The notes below the pieces were generated by a model. That model saw only the letters and a program-made list of their open reading frames with translations. It had not been told where the DNA came from and did not search any database. From assembly GCF_014489535.1 (NCBI RefSeq), contig NZ_CP060783.1:806001-870000 (forward strand): 64,000 bases of DNA. The letters are read 5' to 3'. The position numbers and the translations under genes were made by a program. Origin of the DNA: Diaphorobacter aerolatus (GTDB lineage Bacteria > Pseudomonadota > Gammaproteobacteria > Burkholderiales > Burkholderiaceae_C). Below are positions 40,713 to 51,537 of the stretch, piece by piece (positions within the stretch are counted from its first letter, which is position 1; every line of letters begins with the position of its first letter).

Positions 40713-43348
40713 CTACCTCGACAATGCTTTCGCGGCATGAACGATGCTTGCCGCATCAACGCCAAAGTACGCGCGAAGTGCGGCACGCGTGTCGCTGCGC
40801 CCAAAACCGTCTGTGCCGAGCGTGAGATAGTTGCGGCCCGCAGGTGCGTAGGCGCGCACGGATTCGGGAACCGCACGCACATAGTCGGTCGCCGCAATCA
40901 CCGGGCCGCTGGTCTGCGAAAGCAGTTGCGCAATCCAGGGTAATTCTCCCGTCGGCTCGCGCTTGAGCAGGCGCTGCTCCACGGCCTGTCCATCGCGCGC
41001 CAACTCGCTCCAACTGGTGATGCTGACGACATCCACCTGCCATCCCTCGCTTGCCAGCGCGGCGGCGGCCTTGCGCACTTCGGTGAAGATGGCACCGGAG
41101 CCCAATAGCGTCACGCGCCGGTTCTGCGCGGCCGACCCATTGCCCACACGCTCCAGCACATAGCCGCCGCGCAGCACGCCATCCGCTACGCCTTGCGGTA
41201 AATCGGGTTGGGCGTAGTTTTCGTTCATCAGCGTTATGTAGTAGAAAACATCCTTTTGCTCGACCAGCATCTCACGCATGCCCGCGTCGAGGATCACCGC
41301 GAGTTCGCCCGCATATGCGGGATCGTAGGCCTTGCAATTGGGAATGGTGGCGGCCACGAGATGGCTGCTGCCGTCCTGATGCTGCAGGCCCTCTCCGCCA
41401 AGCGTGGTGCGGCCAGACGTGGCGCCGAGCAGAAAGCCACGCGCACGTTGATCGGCGGCGGCCCAGATGGCATCGCCCACGCGCTGGAAGCCGAACATCG
41501 AGTAGTAGATGTAGAACGGCAGCATCGCCAGCCCATGCACGCTGTAGCTCGTTGCAGCGGCCGTCCAGCTCGCGATGGCGCCTGCCTCGCTGATGCCTTC
41601 CTCGAGAATCTGGCCGTCCAGCGCCTCGCGATAACTCAGCACCGACCCGATGTCTTCGGGCGCATATTGCTGGCCGACGCTGGAATAGATTCCCACCTGC
41701 TTGAACAGATTGGCCATGCCGAAGGTGCGTGCCTCATCGGCCACGATCGGCACGATGCGCTTGCCCAACTGCGCATCCTTGAGCAAGGCGCCGAGCATGC
41801 GCACAAAGGCCATCGTCGTGCTCATTTCCTTGCCATCGGCCCTGAGCGCGAACTGTGCAAACTGCTCCAGCGGCGGAACCGCAACCACATCGCACGCAGT
41901 CTGGCGACGCGGCAGATAGCCACCGAGTTGAGCGCGTTTTTCGCGCAGATACTTCATCTCGACGCTGTCCTCGGCCGGTTTGAAGAAATCGAGTTGCGTT
42001 GCCTGGATGTCGGTAAGCGGCAGATTGAAGCGGTTGCGGAATTCGATTAGATCCGTTTCATCCAGTTTTTTCTGGCTGTGCGTGGTCATCTTCCCCTGCC
42101 CGCCGAACCCATGCCGTAACCCTTCTTGGTGTGCGCAAGAATCACCGTGGGTTTGCCGCTGGCCCGGGCCGCTGCCGCATAGGCTGCGTAAATTTTCACG
42201 AGATCATGACCGCCACGCTTCAAGCGATCAATCTGTTCGTCCGTCATGCCCTGCGCCAGCGCGATCAGTTCCGGGCTCTGCCCGAAGAAGTGGTCGCGGT
42301 TGTATCGCCCGTCCTTGGCCGCGAAGGTCTGCATCTGCCCGTCAACGGTGCTGCCGAGCGCGCGTGTCAACGCACCTGTCAGATCGCGCGCGAACAGGCC
42401 GTCCCAGTCGCTGCCCCACAGCAGCTTGATCACGTTCCAGCCCGCCCCGGAAAAGAGGCGCTCAAGCTCGTCGATCACGCGGCCGTTGCCGCGCACCGGG
42501 CCGTCGAGGCGCTGAAGATTGCAGTTGACCACCCACACCAGATTGTCGAGGCCTTCGCGCGCGGCCAGCGTCAGCGCGCTCATGCTCTCGGGCTCGTCCA
42601 TCTCGCCATCACCGAACACGCCCCAGACCTTGCGCCCCGCGCAATCGAGCAGTTTGCGGTGGGTGAGATAGCGCATGAACCGCGCGTGGTAAATGCTGCT
42701 GATCGGGCCAATGCCCATCGAGCCCGTGGGGAACTGCCAGAAATCCGGCATGAGCCAGGGATGCGGATAACTGGAGAGCCCGCGCGCGTCCTCGCCCGGC
42801 GCGACGATTTCCTGCCGGTAGTGCTGTAGATCGGCCTCGCTCAAGCGTCCTTCGAGATACGCCCGCGCGTAGACACCGGGCGCGCTGTGCGGCTGGAAAA
42901 ACACCAGGTCGCCGCGATGATCCGAACTCTCGTCACGCGCGTGAAAGAAATGGTTGAAGCCGATCTCGAACAGATCCGCAGCACTGGCATAACTCGCGAT
43001 GTGCCCGCCGAGTTCGCCATAGGCCGTGTTGGCGCGAACCACCATCGCAAGCGCGTTCCAGCGCATGATCGAGGCCAGTTTCTCCTCGACCGCGAGATCG
43101 CCCGGAAACACCGGCTGCGACTCCACACCCACCGTGTTCACATAAGGCGTGTTCAGATCGGGCTGCCAACCGATGCGCTGTGCACGTGCGATGCGCGCCA
43201 TTTCGTCGAGCATGAAACGCGCGCGTTCCGGCCCTTCGGTGGCCACCAGCGCGAGAAAGGCTTCGCGCCATTCGGCTGTCTCTTCGGGATGCGCGTCCAT
43301 GGCTGGCGGCTCCGGGGTCAGGCTGTGTGGGGGCAAGGCGGCATTCAT
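40713..43348 (-). CDS. aceE: Pyruvate dehydrogenase E1 (homodimeric AceE), frame broken at 42099-42101
   Basis: About 879 residues when joined, as expected for AceE, which decarboxylates pyruvate with thiamine diphosphate and acetylates E2. The first part has the cofactor site VFGDGEMDEPESMSALTLA and NLQRLDGPVRGNG; it stops falsely after KKGYGMGSAGRGR. The second part, from ATG 42089 (MTTHSQKKLDETDL), carries the pyrimidine-binding and C-terminal domains. One extra base in CCC 42099-42101 restores GMGSAGQGKMTTHSQ. No aceF or lpd genes are adjacent, so this may be a second, stand-alone copy. Confidence 0.88.
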
Positions 43349-43405
43349 ACCTGAACTCCATGAAAAATTGGCGAAATCGAGTGCCAAGCGCGAGGGGATT
43401 GCGAT

Positions 43406-44074
43406 TCAGGAAGCCGACACGGAATTCAGTTGCGCGAGCCACGCCACCACGGCCTGCAGCTCCGCCGGGCGCAGTTCGTGCGCTCCTTCGAATTCGCGAT
43501 AGGTCAGCTTCAAGGGAAGATTCTGCACCTGCTCGCAGATGAATCTGCCGTTGTCAGGCGGAATCACGTTGTCCTGCAAACCCTGGCTCACCCACAGCGC
43601 CTTGCCCTCAAACTCGGAAGCAGGCGCGATCTGGTTGACGACCTCGGGCAGCAAGCGACTGTGCAGTGCCATCCCACCCGCGACCATTTGCGGGCGCGTG
43701 AGCAGCACGGACAATCCCATGATGCCGCCCTGGCTGAAGCCGCCGACGATCACGCGCGATGCGGGCACGCGAAGTTGGCGCGCCGCCGTTTCAATGGTCT
43801 GCAACAGCAACGCGCGGCTTGCGGATTCCTGCGGCGCGTTGATGGTGCGCGAACCATCGCCATTCACCGAAAATTCAAACCACGCGTTCGCATTCGGCCC
43901 CATGCGGTAAGGAGCGCGCAGACTCAGCACGTGAAAGTGTTCGGGAACATAGGGCGCGAGGCCGAACAGGTCCTGTTCGTTGCTGCCCACGCCGTGCATG
44001 AGCACCAGAAGCCATGCCTGATCGTCGCTGACGGCGGCGGGGCGATGCAGGGAATTCAAGGGGATATCGAGCAT
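43406..44074 (-). CDS. Phospholipase/carboxylesterase-type alpha/beta hydrolase
   Basis: 222 residues. The nucleophile elbow GGFSQGG places the serine at S114; the acid is in QGLQDNVIPP and the histidine in FEGAHELRP. LLVLMHGVGSNEQDLFGLAPYV carries the oxyanion-hole region. This is the phospholipase/carboxylesterase family (EstB/YpfH-like) acting on short acyl esters in the cytosol. Located 100 bases downstream of arfB, between it and aceE. Confidence 0.88.
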   Translation of the reverse strand: MLDIPLNSLHRPAAVSDDQAWLLVLMHGVGSNEQDLFGLAPYVPEHFHVLSLRAPYRMGPNANAWFEFSVNGDGSRTINAPQESASRALLLQTIETAARQLRVPASRVIVGGFSQGGIMGLSVLLTRPQMVAGGMALHSRLLPEVVNQIAPASEFEGKALWVSQGLQDNVIPPDNGRFICEQVQNLPLKLTYREFEGAHELRPAELQAVVAWLAQLNSVSAS

Positions 44075-44174
44075 GAAACGATCAATCCAAAAATAATGGC
44101 GTGAGAAAAATCACGGCCCTGATCTCTTGATTGTGCGCCGTCGCGCAAAGTTCAATCCAACGTTTGGCGTCGTG

Positions 44175-44573
44175 CTATTCGTCCCGCACCCTGCCCCGCT
44201 GTGCCTTGACGCCCGAGCGCTGCGATTTCGTCTGCAAGCGCCGCTGCTGCGAACCCCATGTCGGCTTGGTGGCGCGGCGGGAGCGGCGCACCACCGCAGC
44301 GCCGTCCACCAATTCCTGGAGCCGCCGCAGCGCATCGAGCCGGTTGGCCTCCTGCGTGCGATATTGCTGGGCCTTGATGACGATGACACCGTCCTGCGTG
44401 AGTCGCTGATCGCTCAGCGCGAGCAGTCGCAACTTCAGGTCGTCGGGCAGCGACGAGGCCGGCACATCGAAACGCAAATGCACGGCGCTTGAGACCTTGT
44501 TGACGTTCTGCCCGCCCGCACCCTGCGCGCGTATGGCCTTGAACTCCACTTCGCGCTCGTCAATCTGCACCAC
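44175..44573 (-). CDS. arfB: Alternative ribosome-rescue factor ArfB (peptidyl-tRNA hydrolase)
   Basis: 132 residues. A stand-alone RF-like domain with the GGQ motif at residues 20-22 (IRAQGAGGQNVNKVSS) hydrolyses peptidyl-tRNA on stalled ribosomes; the long basic C-terminal tail (RRSRRATKPTWGSQQRRLQTKSQRSGVKAQR) enters the empty mRNA channel. The start is GTG (44573 or the adjacent GTG at 44570). It begins 12 bases past the hydrolase stop, in an aroQ-hydrolase-arfB transcript. Confidence 0.92.
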   Translation of the reverse strand: MVQIDEREVEFKAIRAQGAGGQNVNKVSSAVHLRFDVPASSLPDDLKLRLLALSDQRLTQDGVIVIKAQQYRTQEANRLDALRRLQELVDGAAVVRRSRRATKPTWGSQQRRLQTKSQRSGVKAQRGRVRDE

Positions 44574-44585
44574 GGCCCTGATCCT

Positions 44586-45478
44586 TCACGGCTTTTCGCC
44601 GTTTTTCAGCGCTGCAAGCAACGCCTGCTTGAAGGCTTGCGGGCGCTCGAATTGCACCCAGTGTCCGCAATCGGGCACGAGCGCGAACCCACGAAAATCC
44701 GGCGCGGTCCGGACGTAGGCCTGCTCCAGCACCGTGATCCACTCCTTGTACAGCGAGTCAAGCGCGCCGTAGATGGCGTGCACGGGGCAATGCACCTGCG
44801 GCAGTGAGCGCGCGAGAATGTCGGTGTGTGCAAGGCGGCGGCGCTGCATGCGGTCACGCACGACGTTGGCGACATGCACCTGCAACGCCTCGCCCTCGAT
44901 CAGCGCGGGATCGGAGAGCATCAGCGCGCCCAGATTGAAGCGGTGTGCGGCGAGTTGCTCGGCTGGCGGCAGATGGCGCCAGGCCTTGAGTTCGAATTGC
45001 CGCTTGGGCACCACGCCCATGGCCGGTGCGCCGACCAGCACGAGTTGTCGCGCCAGTTCGGGGTGCGCCGCAAGCAACATGCCGGCCGTCATGCCGCCGA
45101 ACGAGAATCCGACGAGATCCACCGGGCTCGCGCCAAACAGTTCGCGCATGCTTGCATACAGGGGCTCGATGATGCCGTCGGCATCACCGCTGCCCACAGG
45201 CGACACGGCGGAATCCCCAAAGCCCGGAAGATCGACGGCCCAGACCTGCCGACCCGCCGCGACCAGATCGTCGATGTTGCGAATCCAGTGCATCCAGCTT
45301 CCGCTGCCGCCGTGAAACAGCACCAGCGGCAAATCTCCGGGCGCGCACTCGCCCCATACGTGCCAGACGACATCGCCGTCGCCGCAGGCCGTGCGGTGCA
45401 CCGTGGCAGCGGCTTCGAGCCGCGCGGCTTGCGGTGGGGCGCCAGCTCCGCGAGCGCCTGCTCCGGCTGCACGCTCAT
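44586..45478 (-). CDS. Alpha/beta-fold hydrolase, frame broken at 45436-45439
   Basis: About 297 residues when joined. ATG 45478 overlaps the aroQ stop (ATGA) and reads MSVQPEQALAELAP. One extra base in the G run 45436-45439 then leads into QAARLEAAATVHRTACGDGDVVWHVWGE and the main body. The oxyanion region is LVLFHGGSGSWMHWIRNI, the nucleophile serine is in LVGFSFGGMTAG, and the histidine in VPDCGHWVQFERP. This resembles C-C or ester hydrolases; the substrate is unknown. Confidence 0.83.
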
Positions 45479-45927
45479 GATTTCCACTGCGCCATGGCGT
45501 CGATCGCGATTCCGTATCCGGCGACGCCGAAGCCGCACATCACGGCCTTTGCGGCGGCGCTGAGATACGAGTGGTGGCGAAACGACTCGCGCGCGTGCAC
45601 GTTGCTGATGTGGAGTTCGATCATCGGAACGCCCGTGCCCTTGACCGCGTCCAGCAACGCCACGCTGGTGTGCGTGTAAGCGGCGGCGTTGAACACCAGG
45701 CCGCGCAGCCTGCCTTCGGCAAGCAGGCGGCCGGCTTCGTGAATCCAGTCGATCAGTTCGCCCTCGTGATTGCTCTGGCGAAAAACGAGTTCCAGACCGT
45801 GGCGCTGGCAGGCGTCGGCGCAGATTTTCTCCACGTCGGCAAGCGTCTGCGATCCGTAGACCGTCGGCTCGCGAGTGCCGAGCAGATTGAGATTGGGGCC
45901 GTTGAGGACAAAAACGCTTTGGTTCAT
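45475..45927 (-). CDS. aroQ: Type II 3-dehydroquinate dehydratase
   Basis: 150 residues. It dehydrates 3-dehydroquinate in the shikimate pathway. VLNGPNLNLLGTREPTVYG carries the catalytic Tyr24 and Arg; ELHISNVHARESFRHHSYLS has the catalytic His and substrate-binding residues. The start at 45927 (MNQSVFVLNG) gives the standard length; a further upstream ATG adds 21 unrelated residues. First gene of a short operon with a hydrolase and arfB. Confidence 0.96.
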   Translation of the reverse strand: MNQSVFVLNGPNLNLLGTREPTVYGSQTLADVEKICADACQRHGLELVFRQSNHEGELIDWIHEAGRLLAEGRLRGLVFNAAAYTHTSVALLDAVKGTGVPMIELHISNVHARESFRHHSYLSAAAKAVMCGFGVAGYGIAIDAMAQWKS

Positions 45928-46015
45928 GGTGTCGTGGTGTTCGCGGTTAGGTGAACGAACACGGTGCAGCCGCACTGCCGTGTTGTTCACCCCGCATTAT
46001 GCGGGGGTCATCCAT

Positions 46016-46037
46016 GCAAAACGGCCCCGAAGGGCCG
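46016..46037 (-). terminator. Rho-independent terminator after the Pro/Tyr-rich protein gene
   Basis: On the minus strand CGGCCC-TTCG-GGGCCG followed by TTTTGC forms a UUCG-capped intrinsic terminator 30 bases past the stop of the gene at 46067-46429. A second short hairpin (CCCCGCAT/ATGCGGGG) follows at 45990-46009. Confidence 0.8.
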
Positions 46038-46066
46038 CTCGAATGGAGTGCTGCCGCCACAACGGC

Positions 46067-46429
46067 TCAACGCCAGTTGCGTCCACCACGATGGTGGTGG
46101 TGATAGTCGTGACGATAGCCGCCACGGTAGCCGCCTCCGTAGTACACGGCAGGAGGTGCCACCACAACCGGCGGGGCGTAATAAACCGGTCGCGCAGGAC
46201 GGTAATACACCGGAGGTGGCGGCGGAACGTATACGGGCTGCGGGGCGTAATAGGCGGGTGGCGGCGAGTAGTAGTAGGGTGACGCCACACCTACCGAGAC
46301 ACCGGGGCCACCGATGCCGACGGACCAGGACACGCCACCATGCGCCTGGGCCGCTCCGGAAGCAGTCAACATTGCCAGAGCGACGCCAGCACTGGCGACC
46401 AATGCATGAAATGAGCGACGTTGGATCAT
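46067..46429 (-). CDS. Exported Pro/Tyr-rich low-complexity protein
   Basis: 120 residues. A signal peptide (cleavage after AAQA, about residue 29) is followed by a short GVSWSVGIGGPGVSVGVASP segment, then repeats of the YYxPPP, VYYxPxxP type, and a Gly/His/Arg-rich tail (GGYRGGYRHDYHHHHRGG). Similar small exported proteins are common in Comamonadaceae and Burkholderiaceae and have no assigned role; the His cluster could bind metal, but that is a guess. It has a ribosome site AAGGAG before its ATG and its own terminator. Confidence 0.75.
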   Translation of the reverse strand: MIQRRSFHALVASAGVALAMLTASGAAQAHGGVSWSVGIGGPGVSVGVASPYYYSPPPAYYAPQPVYVPPPPPVYYRPARPVYYAPPVVVAPPAVYYGGGYRGGYRHDYHHHHRGGRNWR

Positions 46430-46656
46430 GAAATTCTCCTTGGAAACAATGATGAGGCGAAGCGTGATTGCCGGACTCTCATCGATGTGGGCATTCGGGT
46501 TATGACTCCATAACGCACGACATGCGGTTCAGGATGTCATGATCTTTGACATTTCTTGTGTCTGAAAGTTGCAAGAGTCTTATCGACGCGGTGTATCCGA
46601 TTTCAATGCAACGGCACTTGCTTACAAAACACCGCACGCAATCGGCTTGGCGCGAG

Positions 46657-46989
46657 CTATCGGACCCTGCGACGCGGCTCCCGCGGACTTACGGTGCGAA
46701 AACCGTCGCCCTCAATCTCGACCACGGCCTGCGGCTGCAGCTTGTTGAACTCGATCTCGCAGCCCTGACTGATGGGCGTGAATACCAGCCTTGCGCCCGG
46801 AACGAGCTTGGGCACCGTCTGGTGCAACGGCAGCGACAGATCCACCGGCGAGCGCACGGAACGGTAGACCAGATCGTTTTTGGAACTATAAAGTTCATAG
46901 CATGCCGCCTGCGCCTGCGATGCCAGCAGCGCACACAGTGCGCCTGTGGCCAGCATTCCTGCGCGGCGCGACGTCGAAGATTTGCTCAT
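46657..46989 (-). CDS. Small exported protein with CYxxY...SPVDL...VFTP motif (paralogue 1)
   Basis: 110 residues from ATG 46989, preceded by GGGGAGAG. A signal peptide ends at SQAQA, and the mature part begins ACYELYSSKNDLVYRSVRSPVDLSLPL, then PGARLVFTPISQGCEIEF, ending in a basic tail. Two conserved cysteines suggest one disulphide. A second protein with the same pattern is encoded at 55582-55866. I know no assigned function. The gene lies next to the Lrp gene on the same strand with its own apparent ribosome site. Confidence 0.75.
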   Translation of the reverse strand: MSKSSTSRRAGMLATGALCALLASQAQAACYELYSSKNDLVYRSVRSPVDLSLPLHQTVPKLVPGARLVFTPISQGCEIEFNKLQPQAVVEIEGDGFRTVSPREPRRRVR

Positions 46990-47080
46990 ATCGCTCTCCC
47001 CTTCCAAAATTGGCTTTGTCCTCGCATTATTACCAATCACAGGACAATTTCCATAGCGCATATCAACCGTTGGACTCCGC

Positions 47081-47545
47081 TCATCCGAGAACATGCAGGT
47101 GCGTGGAGTTCTTCACTTCCTCCATGACCGCATACGTGCGTGTCTCGCGGACGCCCGGGAGCTGCCACAGAACATCGCCCGCGAACTTGCGATACGCCTC
47201 CATGTCGGCCTGCCGGGTCTTGATCAGGTAGTCGAATCCACCGGCCACCATGTGGCATTCCATGATTTCGGCGCGCGTCTGCACGGCGGAATTGAATTCC
47301 TCGAACACATGCGGCGTCGTGCGGTCAAGCAATACCTCGACGAACACCAGCATGCCCGCGCCCAGCAACAGCGGGTTGAGTCGCGCCTCATAACCGAGGA
47401 TGTAGCCGTCCCGCGTCAACCGCTGCACACGCGCCAGCACCGCCGTCGGCGACAGCGTCACCTCCTCGGCCAGCTTGAGATTGGCAATACGCCCATCGCG
47501 CTGAAGGATGTGCAGTATTTTTCTATCGATCTTGTCTATTTCCAC
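47081..47545 (-). CDS. Lrp/AsnC-family regulator, probable PutA regulator
   Basis: 154 residues. The HTH covers IDRKILHILQRDGRIANLKLAEEVTLSPTAVLARVQRLTRDG (residues 5-47), and the C-terminal RAM ligand domain includes VFVEVLLDRTTPHVFEEFNSAV and VAGGFDYLIKTRQADMEAY. It is divergent from putA, 78 to 114 bases apart depending on the putA start; Lrp-type PutR/BkdR proteins that activate proline catabolism sit in the same arrangement. The shared gap is AT-rich, as usual for Lrp sites. Confidence 0.9.
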   Translation of the reverse strand: MEIDKIDRKILHILQRDGRIANLKLAEEVTLSPTAVLARVQRLTRDGYILGYEARLNPLLLGAGMLVFVEVLLDRTTPHVFEEFNSAVQTRAEIMECHMVAGGFDYLIKTRQADMEAYRKFAGDVLWQLPGVRETRTYAVMEEVKNSTHLHVLG

Positions 47546-47659
47546 TATTAAATACCTGTTTTGAAACTAATTATTCATCATGACTGCCGGTATTTTGAAT
47601 ATTAATTCAGTAAAAAAACAAGGATGATCACCCCATCACCAGAATCCTCGCAACCGATC

Positions 47660-50600
47660 ATGAACACCACCATCCTGCCCATGACCGCCCCGATTTCATC
47701 GGCATCGGGCCAACAGTCCTTCGCCCCGCGCGTTCCGCAGGACGGCCCGTTGCGCCAAGCCATCACCGCCGCCTACCGGCTGCCCGAGCCCGAGGCGCTC
47801 GGCGGTTTGCTGGAACTGGCCCGCGTGCCTGCCGACCAAGAGGCCGCGGTGCACGATCTTGCCCTTCAACTGGCGCGCACGCTGCGCGAACGCAAGGCCG
47901 ATCAGGGACGCGCGGGCATCGTGCAGGGCCTGCTGCAGGAATTTGCCCTGTCGTCGCAGGAAGGCGTCGCGCTGATGTGTCTGGCCGAGGCGCTGCTTCG
48001 CATTCCCGATGCCGCCACGCGCGACGCGTTGATTCGCGACAAGATTCGCAACGGCGACTGGGATCGTCACCTCGGCAAAAGCCCTCGCTCTTTGTGAACG
48101 CTGCCACCTGGGGATTGCTGATCACGGGAAAGCTGGTCAGCACGCACAGCGAAGGCGGTCTGACGAGCGCGCTGCGCCGCATCACCGCACGCGGTGGCGA
48201 GCCCTGATCCGCAAGGGCGTGGACATGGCGATGCGCATGATGGGTGAGCAGTTCGTGACCGGCGAGACGATTGCCGAAGCGCTCAGGCACGCGGCGCCAC
48301 TCGAACAGGAGGGCTTTCGCTACTCCTACGACATGCTCGGCGAGGCCGCGCTCACGGCCCATGACGCCGAACGCTACATGCAGTCCTACGTCGATGCGAT
48401 CAACGCCATTGGCTTGGCCTCGAACGGGCGCGGCGTGTACGAAGGCCCGGGCATCTCGATCAAGCTCAGCGCACTGCACCCGCGCTACAGCCGCGCGCAG
48501 CACCAGCGCGTGATGAACGAGTTGTATCCGCGCGTGCTCCAGCTCGCCCTCCTCGCGCGCGAGCATGACATCGGCCTGAACATCGACGCCGAGGAGGCCG
48601 ACCGGCTCGAACTCTCGCTCGACCTGCTGGAGCGCCTGTGCCACGAGCCCGCGCTCCAGGGCTTCAAGGGCATAGGCTTTGTGATTCAGGCCTACCAGAA
48701 GCGGTGCCCGTTCGTCATCGATTTCGTGATCGATCTTGCGCGCCGCACCGGGCATCGCCTGATGGTGCGCCTCGTCAAGGGCGCCTACTGGGACAGCGAG
48801 ATCAAGCGCGCACAGGTCGATGGCCTGAGCGACTATCCGGTCTACACGCGCAAGTCGCACACCGACGTTTCCTACATCGCCTGCGCCCGCAAACTGCTGG
48901 CCGCGCCCGATGCCGTCTATCCCCAATTCGCCACGCACAACGCGCAGACGCTGGCCACCCTCTATACGCTGGCCGATCCTGCCACTTATGCGCCGGGGCA
49001 ATACGAGTTCCAGTGCCTGCATGGCATGGGCGAGCCGCTGTACGAACAGGTCGTCGGCGATGTAGCCAAGGGCAAGCTCGGACGCCCGTGCCGCATCTAC
49101 GCCCCGGTCGGCACGCACGAGACGCTGCTGGCCTATCTCGTTCGCCGACTGCTCGAAAACGGCGCGAACACCTCGTTCGTGAACCGGGTCGCCGACAACC
49201 AGTTGCCGCTCGAATCACTGATCGAAAACCCCGTCGCCACGGTCGATGCGGACACCCGCGCCGAGGGCACGGCCGCTTTGCCGCATCCCCGCATCCCGCT
49301 GCCGCCCGCACTCTATGGTGCCGAACGACGCAATTCCGCTGGCATCGATCTGTCGAGCGAGTTCGTGCTTGAAGACATCGAGCGCGCGTTGCAGGCAAGC
49401 CGCCTGCAACCGTTTCACGCCAGCGCTTCCTCGGGTCAATCCGATCATCAGGGCGAAGTCAGCAACGTGACCAACCCTGCCGACCGCAGCGAAATCGTGG
49501 GGCAGGTGCTTGAAGCGACTCCCGCCGACGTCGATACCGCGCTGCAGGCCGCGCAGGCGGCTCAACCCGCCTGGGCCGCCACCTCGGCTACCGAGCGCGC
49601 CGCACTGCTGCGTACCGCTGCCGAGCTGCTCGAAGCCGATCTGCTGGCCCTCGTCGCCCTCACCATGCGCGAGGCGGGCAAGACCGCCGCCAACGCCGTG
49701 GCCGAGGTGCGCGAGGCGGTGGATTTTCTGCGCTACTACGCCGCGCAGGCCGAATTGCTGGCCGATGACGAACAGGACAGCCATGCGCCGCTCGGCCCGG
49801 TTACCTGCATCAGCCCGTGGAATTTCCCGCTCGCCATCTTCATGGGACAGGTCTCCGCCGCGCTCGCCGCGGGCAACACTGTGCTGGCCAAACCAGCAGA
49901 GCAGACACCGCTGATCGCTGCGTATGCCGTGCGTCTGCTGCATCGCGCGGGCGTGCCCGAACCCGTGGTGCAACTGTTGCCCGGCCGGGGCGAGACCGTG
50001 GGCGCGCAGCTCGTCGGCGACGCGCGTGTGATGGGGGTGATGTTCACCGGATCCACCGAGGTCGCGCGCATTCTTCAGCGCAATCTCGCCACACGTTTTG
50101 ATGCGCATGGTCAGCCGATTCCACTGATTGCCGAAACCGGCGGACAGAACGCGTTGATCGTCGATTCTTCGGCGCTGGTCGAGCAGGTGGTGGTGGACGT
50201 CGTTTCCTCCGCGTTCGACAGCGCAGGTCAGCGCTGCTCTGCGCTGCGAGTGCTGTGCGTGCAGTCGGACGTAGCCGAGCGCGTCGGCACCATGCTGCGC
50301 GGTGCGATGCAGGAACTGCATGTGGGAGACACCACGCGCCTGTGCGTGGACATGGGCCCAGTGATCGATGAGGACGCGCGCGCCACCATCGAGGCCCACA
50401 TCGAGCGCATGCGCGGCAAGGGCCACGCCGTCTATCAGTCCGAGGTGAATGCAGGCGAACTCGCCAATGGCAGCTTCGTGAAGCCCACCTTGATCACGCT
50501 GGACCGCATCGGCGATCTGGGCCGCGAAGTGTTCGGGCCGGTCCTGCATCTCGTGAGTTTCGAGCGCGAACAGCTCGATCAGCTGCTCGACGAGATCAAC

Positions 50601-51430
50601 GGCACGGGCTACGGTCTTACGCAGGGCCTGCACACACGCATCGACGAAACCGTCAGCAAGGTGGTCGAGCGCGCGCATGCGGGCAACGTGTATGTGAACC
50701 GCAACATCGTCGGCGCGGTCGTCGGCGTGCAACCCTTCGGCGGTGAGGGCCTGTCGGGCACCGGACCCAAGGCGGGTGGGCCGCTGTATATGCTGCGGCT
50801 GATGGCGCGCCACGCGCCCAACGCGGCACGCAACGCGCTTGCGCGCACCGCAGTGAAGACACCCGACGCGAGTCTGCAGCTCGCGCTGCAGACCCCGCTT
50901 GAGGCATTGGCCGACTGGGCGCGCCAGCGTCAGCATTCGCGCCTTGTGGATGCATGCGCCGCGCATGCGCAGTCGGCCTGCGCTGGCGTGCTGTGCACCC
51001 TGCCCGGCCCCACGGGCGAGCGCAACGAGTACCGCGTGCTGCCACGCGAACAGGTGCTCTGCGTTGCGCAGGACGACGACGCGCTGCTCGTGCAACTGAG
51101 CGCCGTGCTGGCGGTTGGCGCGCGGGCGCTCTGGCCCGGCGCCGCGCAGGCACTGCATTCGCAACTGCCCCTGCCGTACAGCAACGCATCGTGCTCGCAA
51201 ACGACTGGACCAGCGGCACCGCGCATTTCGACGCCGCGCTGCATTCCGGAAGCGCGCAGTCGCTTCAACAACTGTGCGAGCAGATCGCGCAGCGTGAGGG
51301 TGCCATCATCGGCGTGACGCACGTGGGCAGCGATGATCGCGTGCCGCTGGAGCGCCTGGTGCTGGAACGCGCGCTCAGCGTCAACACCGCAGCCGCAGGC
51401 GGCAATGCCAGCCTGATGACGCTCGCCTGA
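47660..51430 (+). CDS. putA: Bifunctional proline dehydrogenase / P5C dehydrogenase PutA, frame broken three times
   Basis: About 1257 residues when joined. It oxidises proline to glutamate in two steps (FAD, then NAD). Breaks lie at CCC 48082-48084, CCC 48202-48204 and CCCC 51168-51171; one base added at each restores a single frame (GKSPSLFVNAATWG, ARGGEPLIRKGVDM, LPPAVQQRIVLAND). The proline-dehydrogenase barrel has YEFQCLHGMGEPLYEQV and GRPCRIYAPVGTHETLLAYL; the aldehyde-dehydrogenase half has ETGGQNA and the catalytic Cys in SAGQRCSALRV. No N-terminal ribbon-helix-helix is seen, so it is not a self-repressor. ATG 47624 is an alternative start. Confidence 0.93.
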
Positions 51431-51537
51431 CACACCCGTGCTGCATCCATTCCCCCAAGGGAATGGGGTGCATGCTCCAGGAGCGATATGCTCGCCGGTT
51501 CATAGGCATCACGCGCGGCCCACTCGGGCGTCACCAC

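Noticed and set aside
49215..51200. 661-codon minus-strand frame opposite putA
   Set aside because: Antisense shadow; the plus-strand frame carries clear aldehyde-dehydrogenase motifs.
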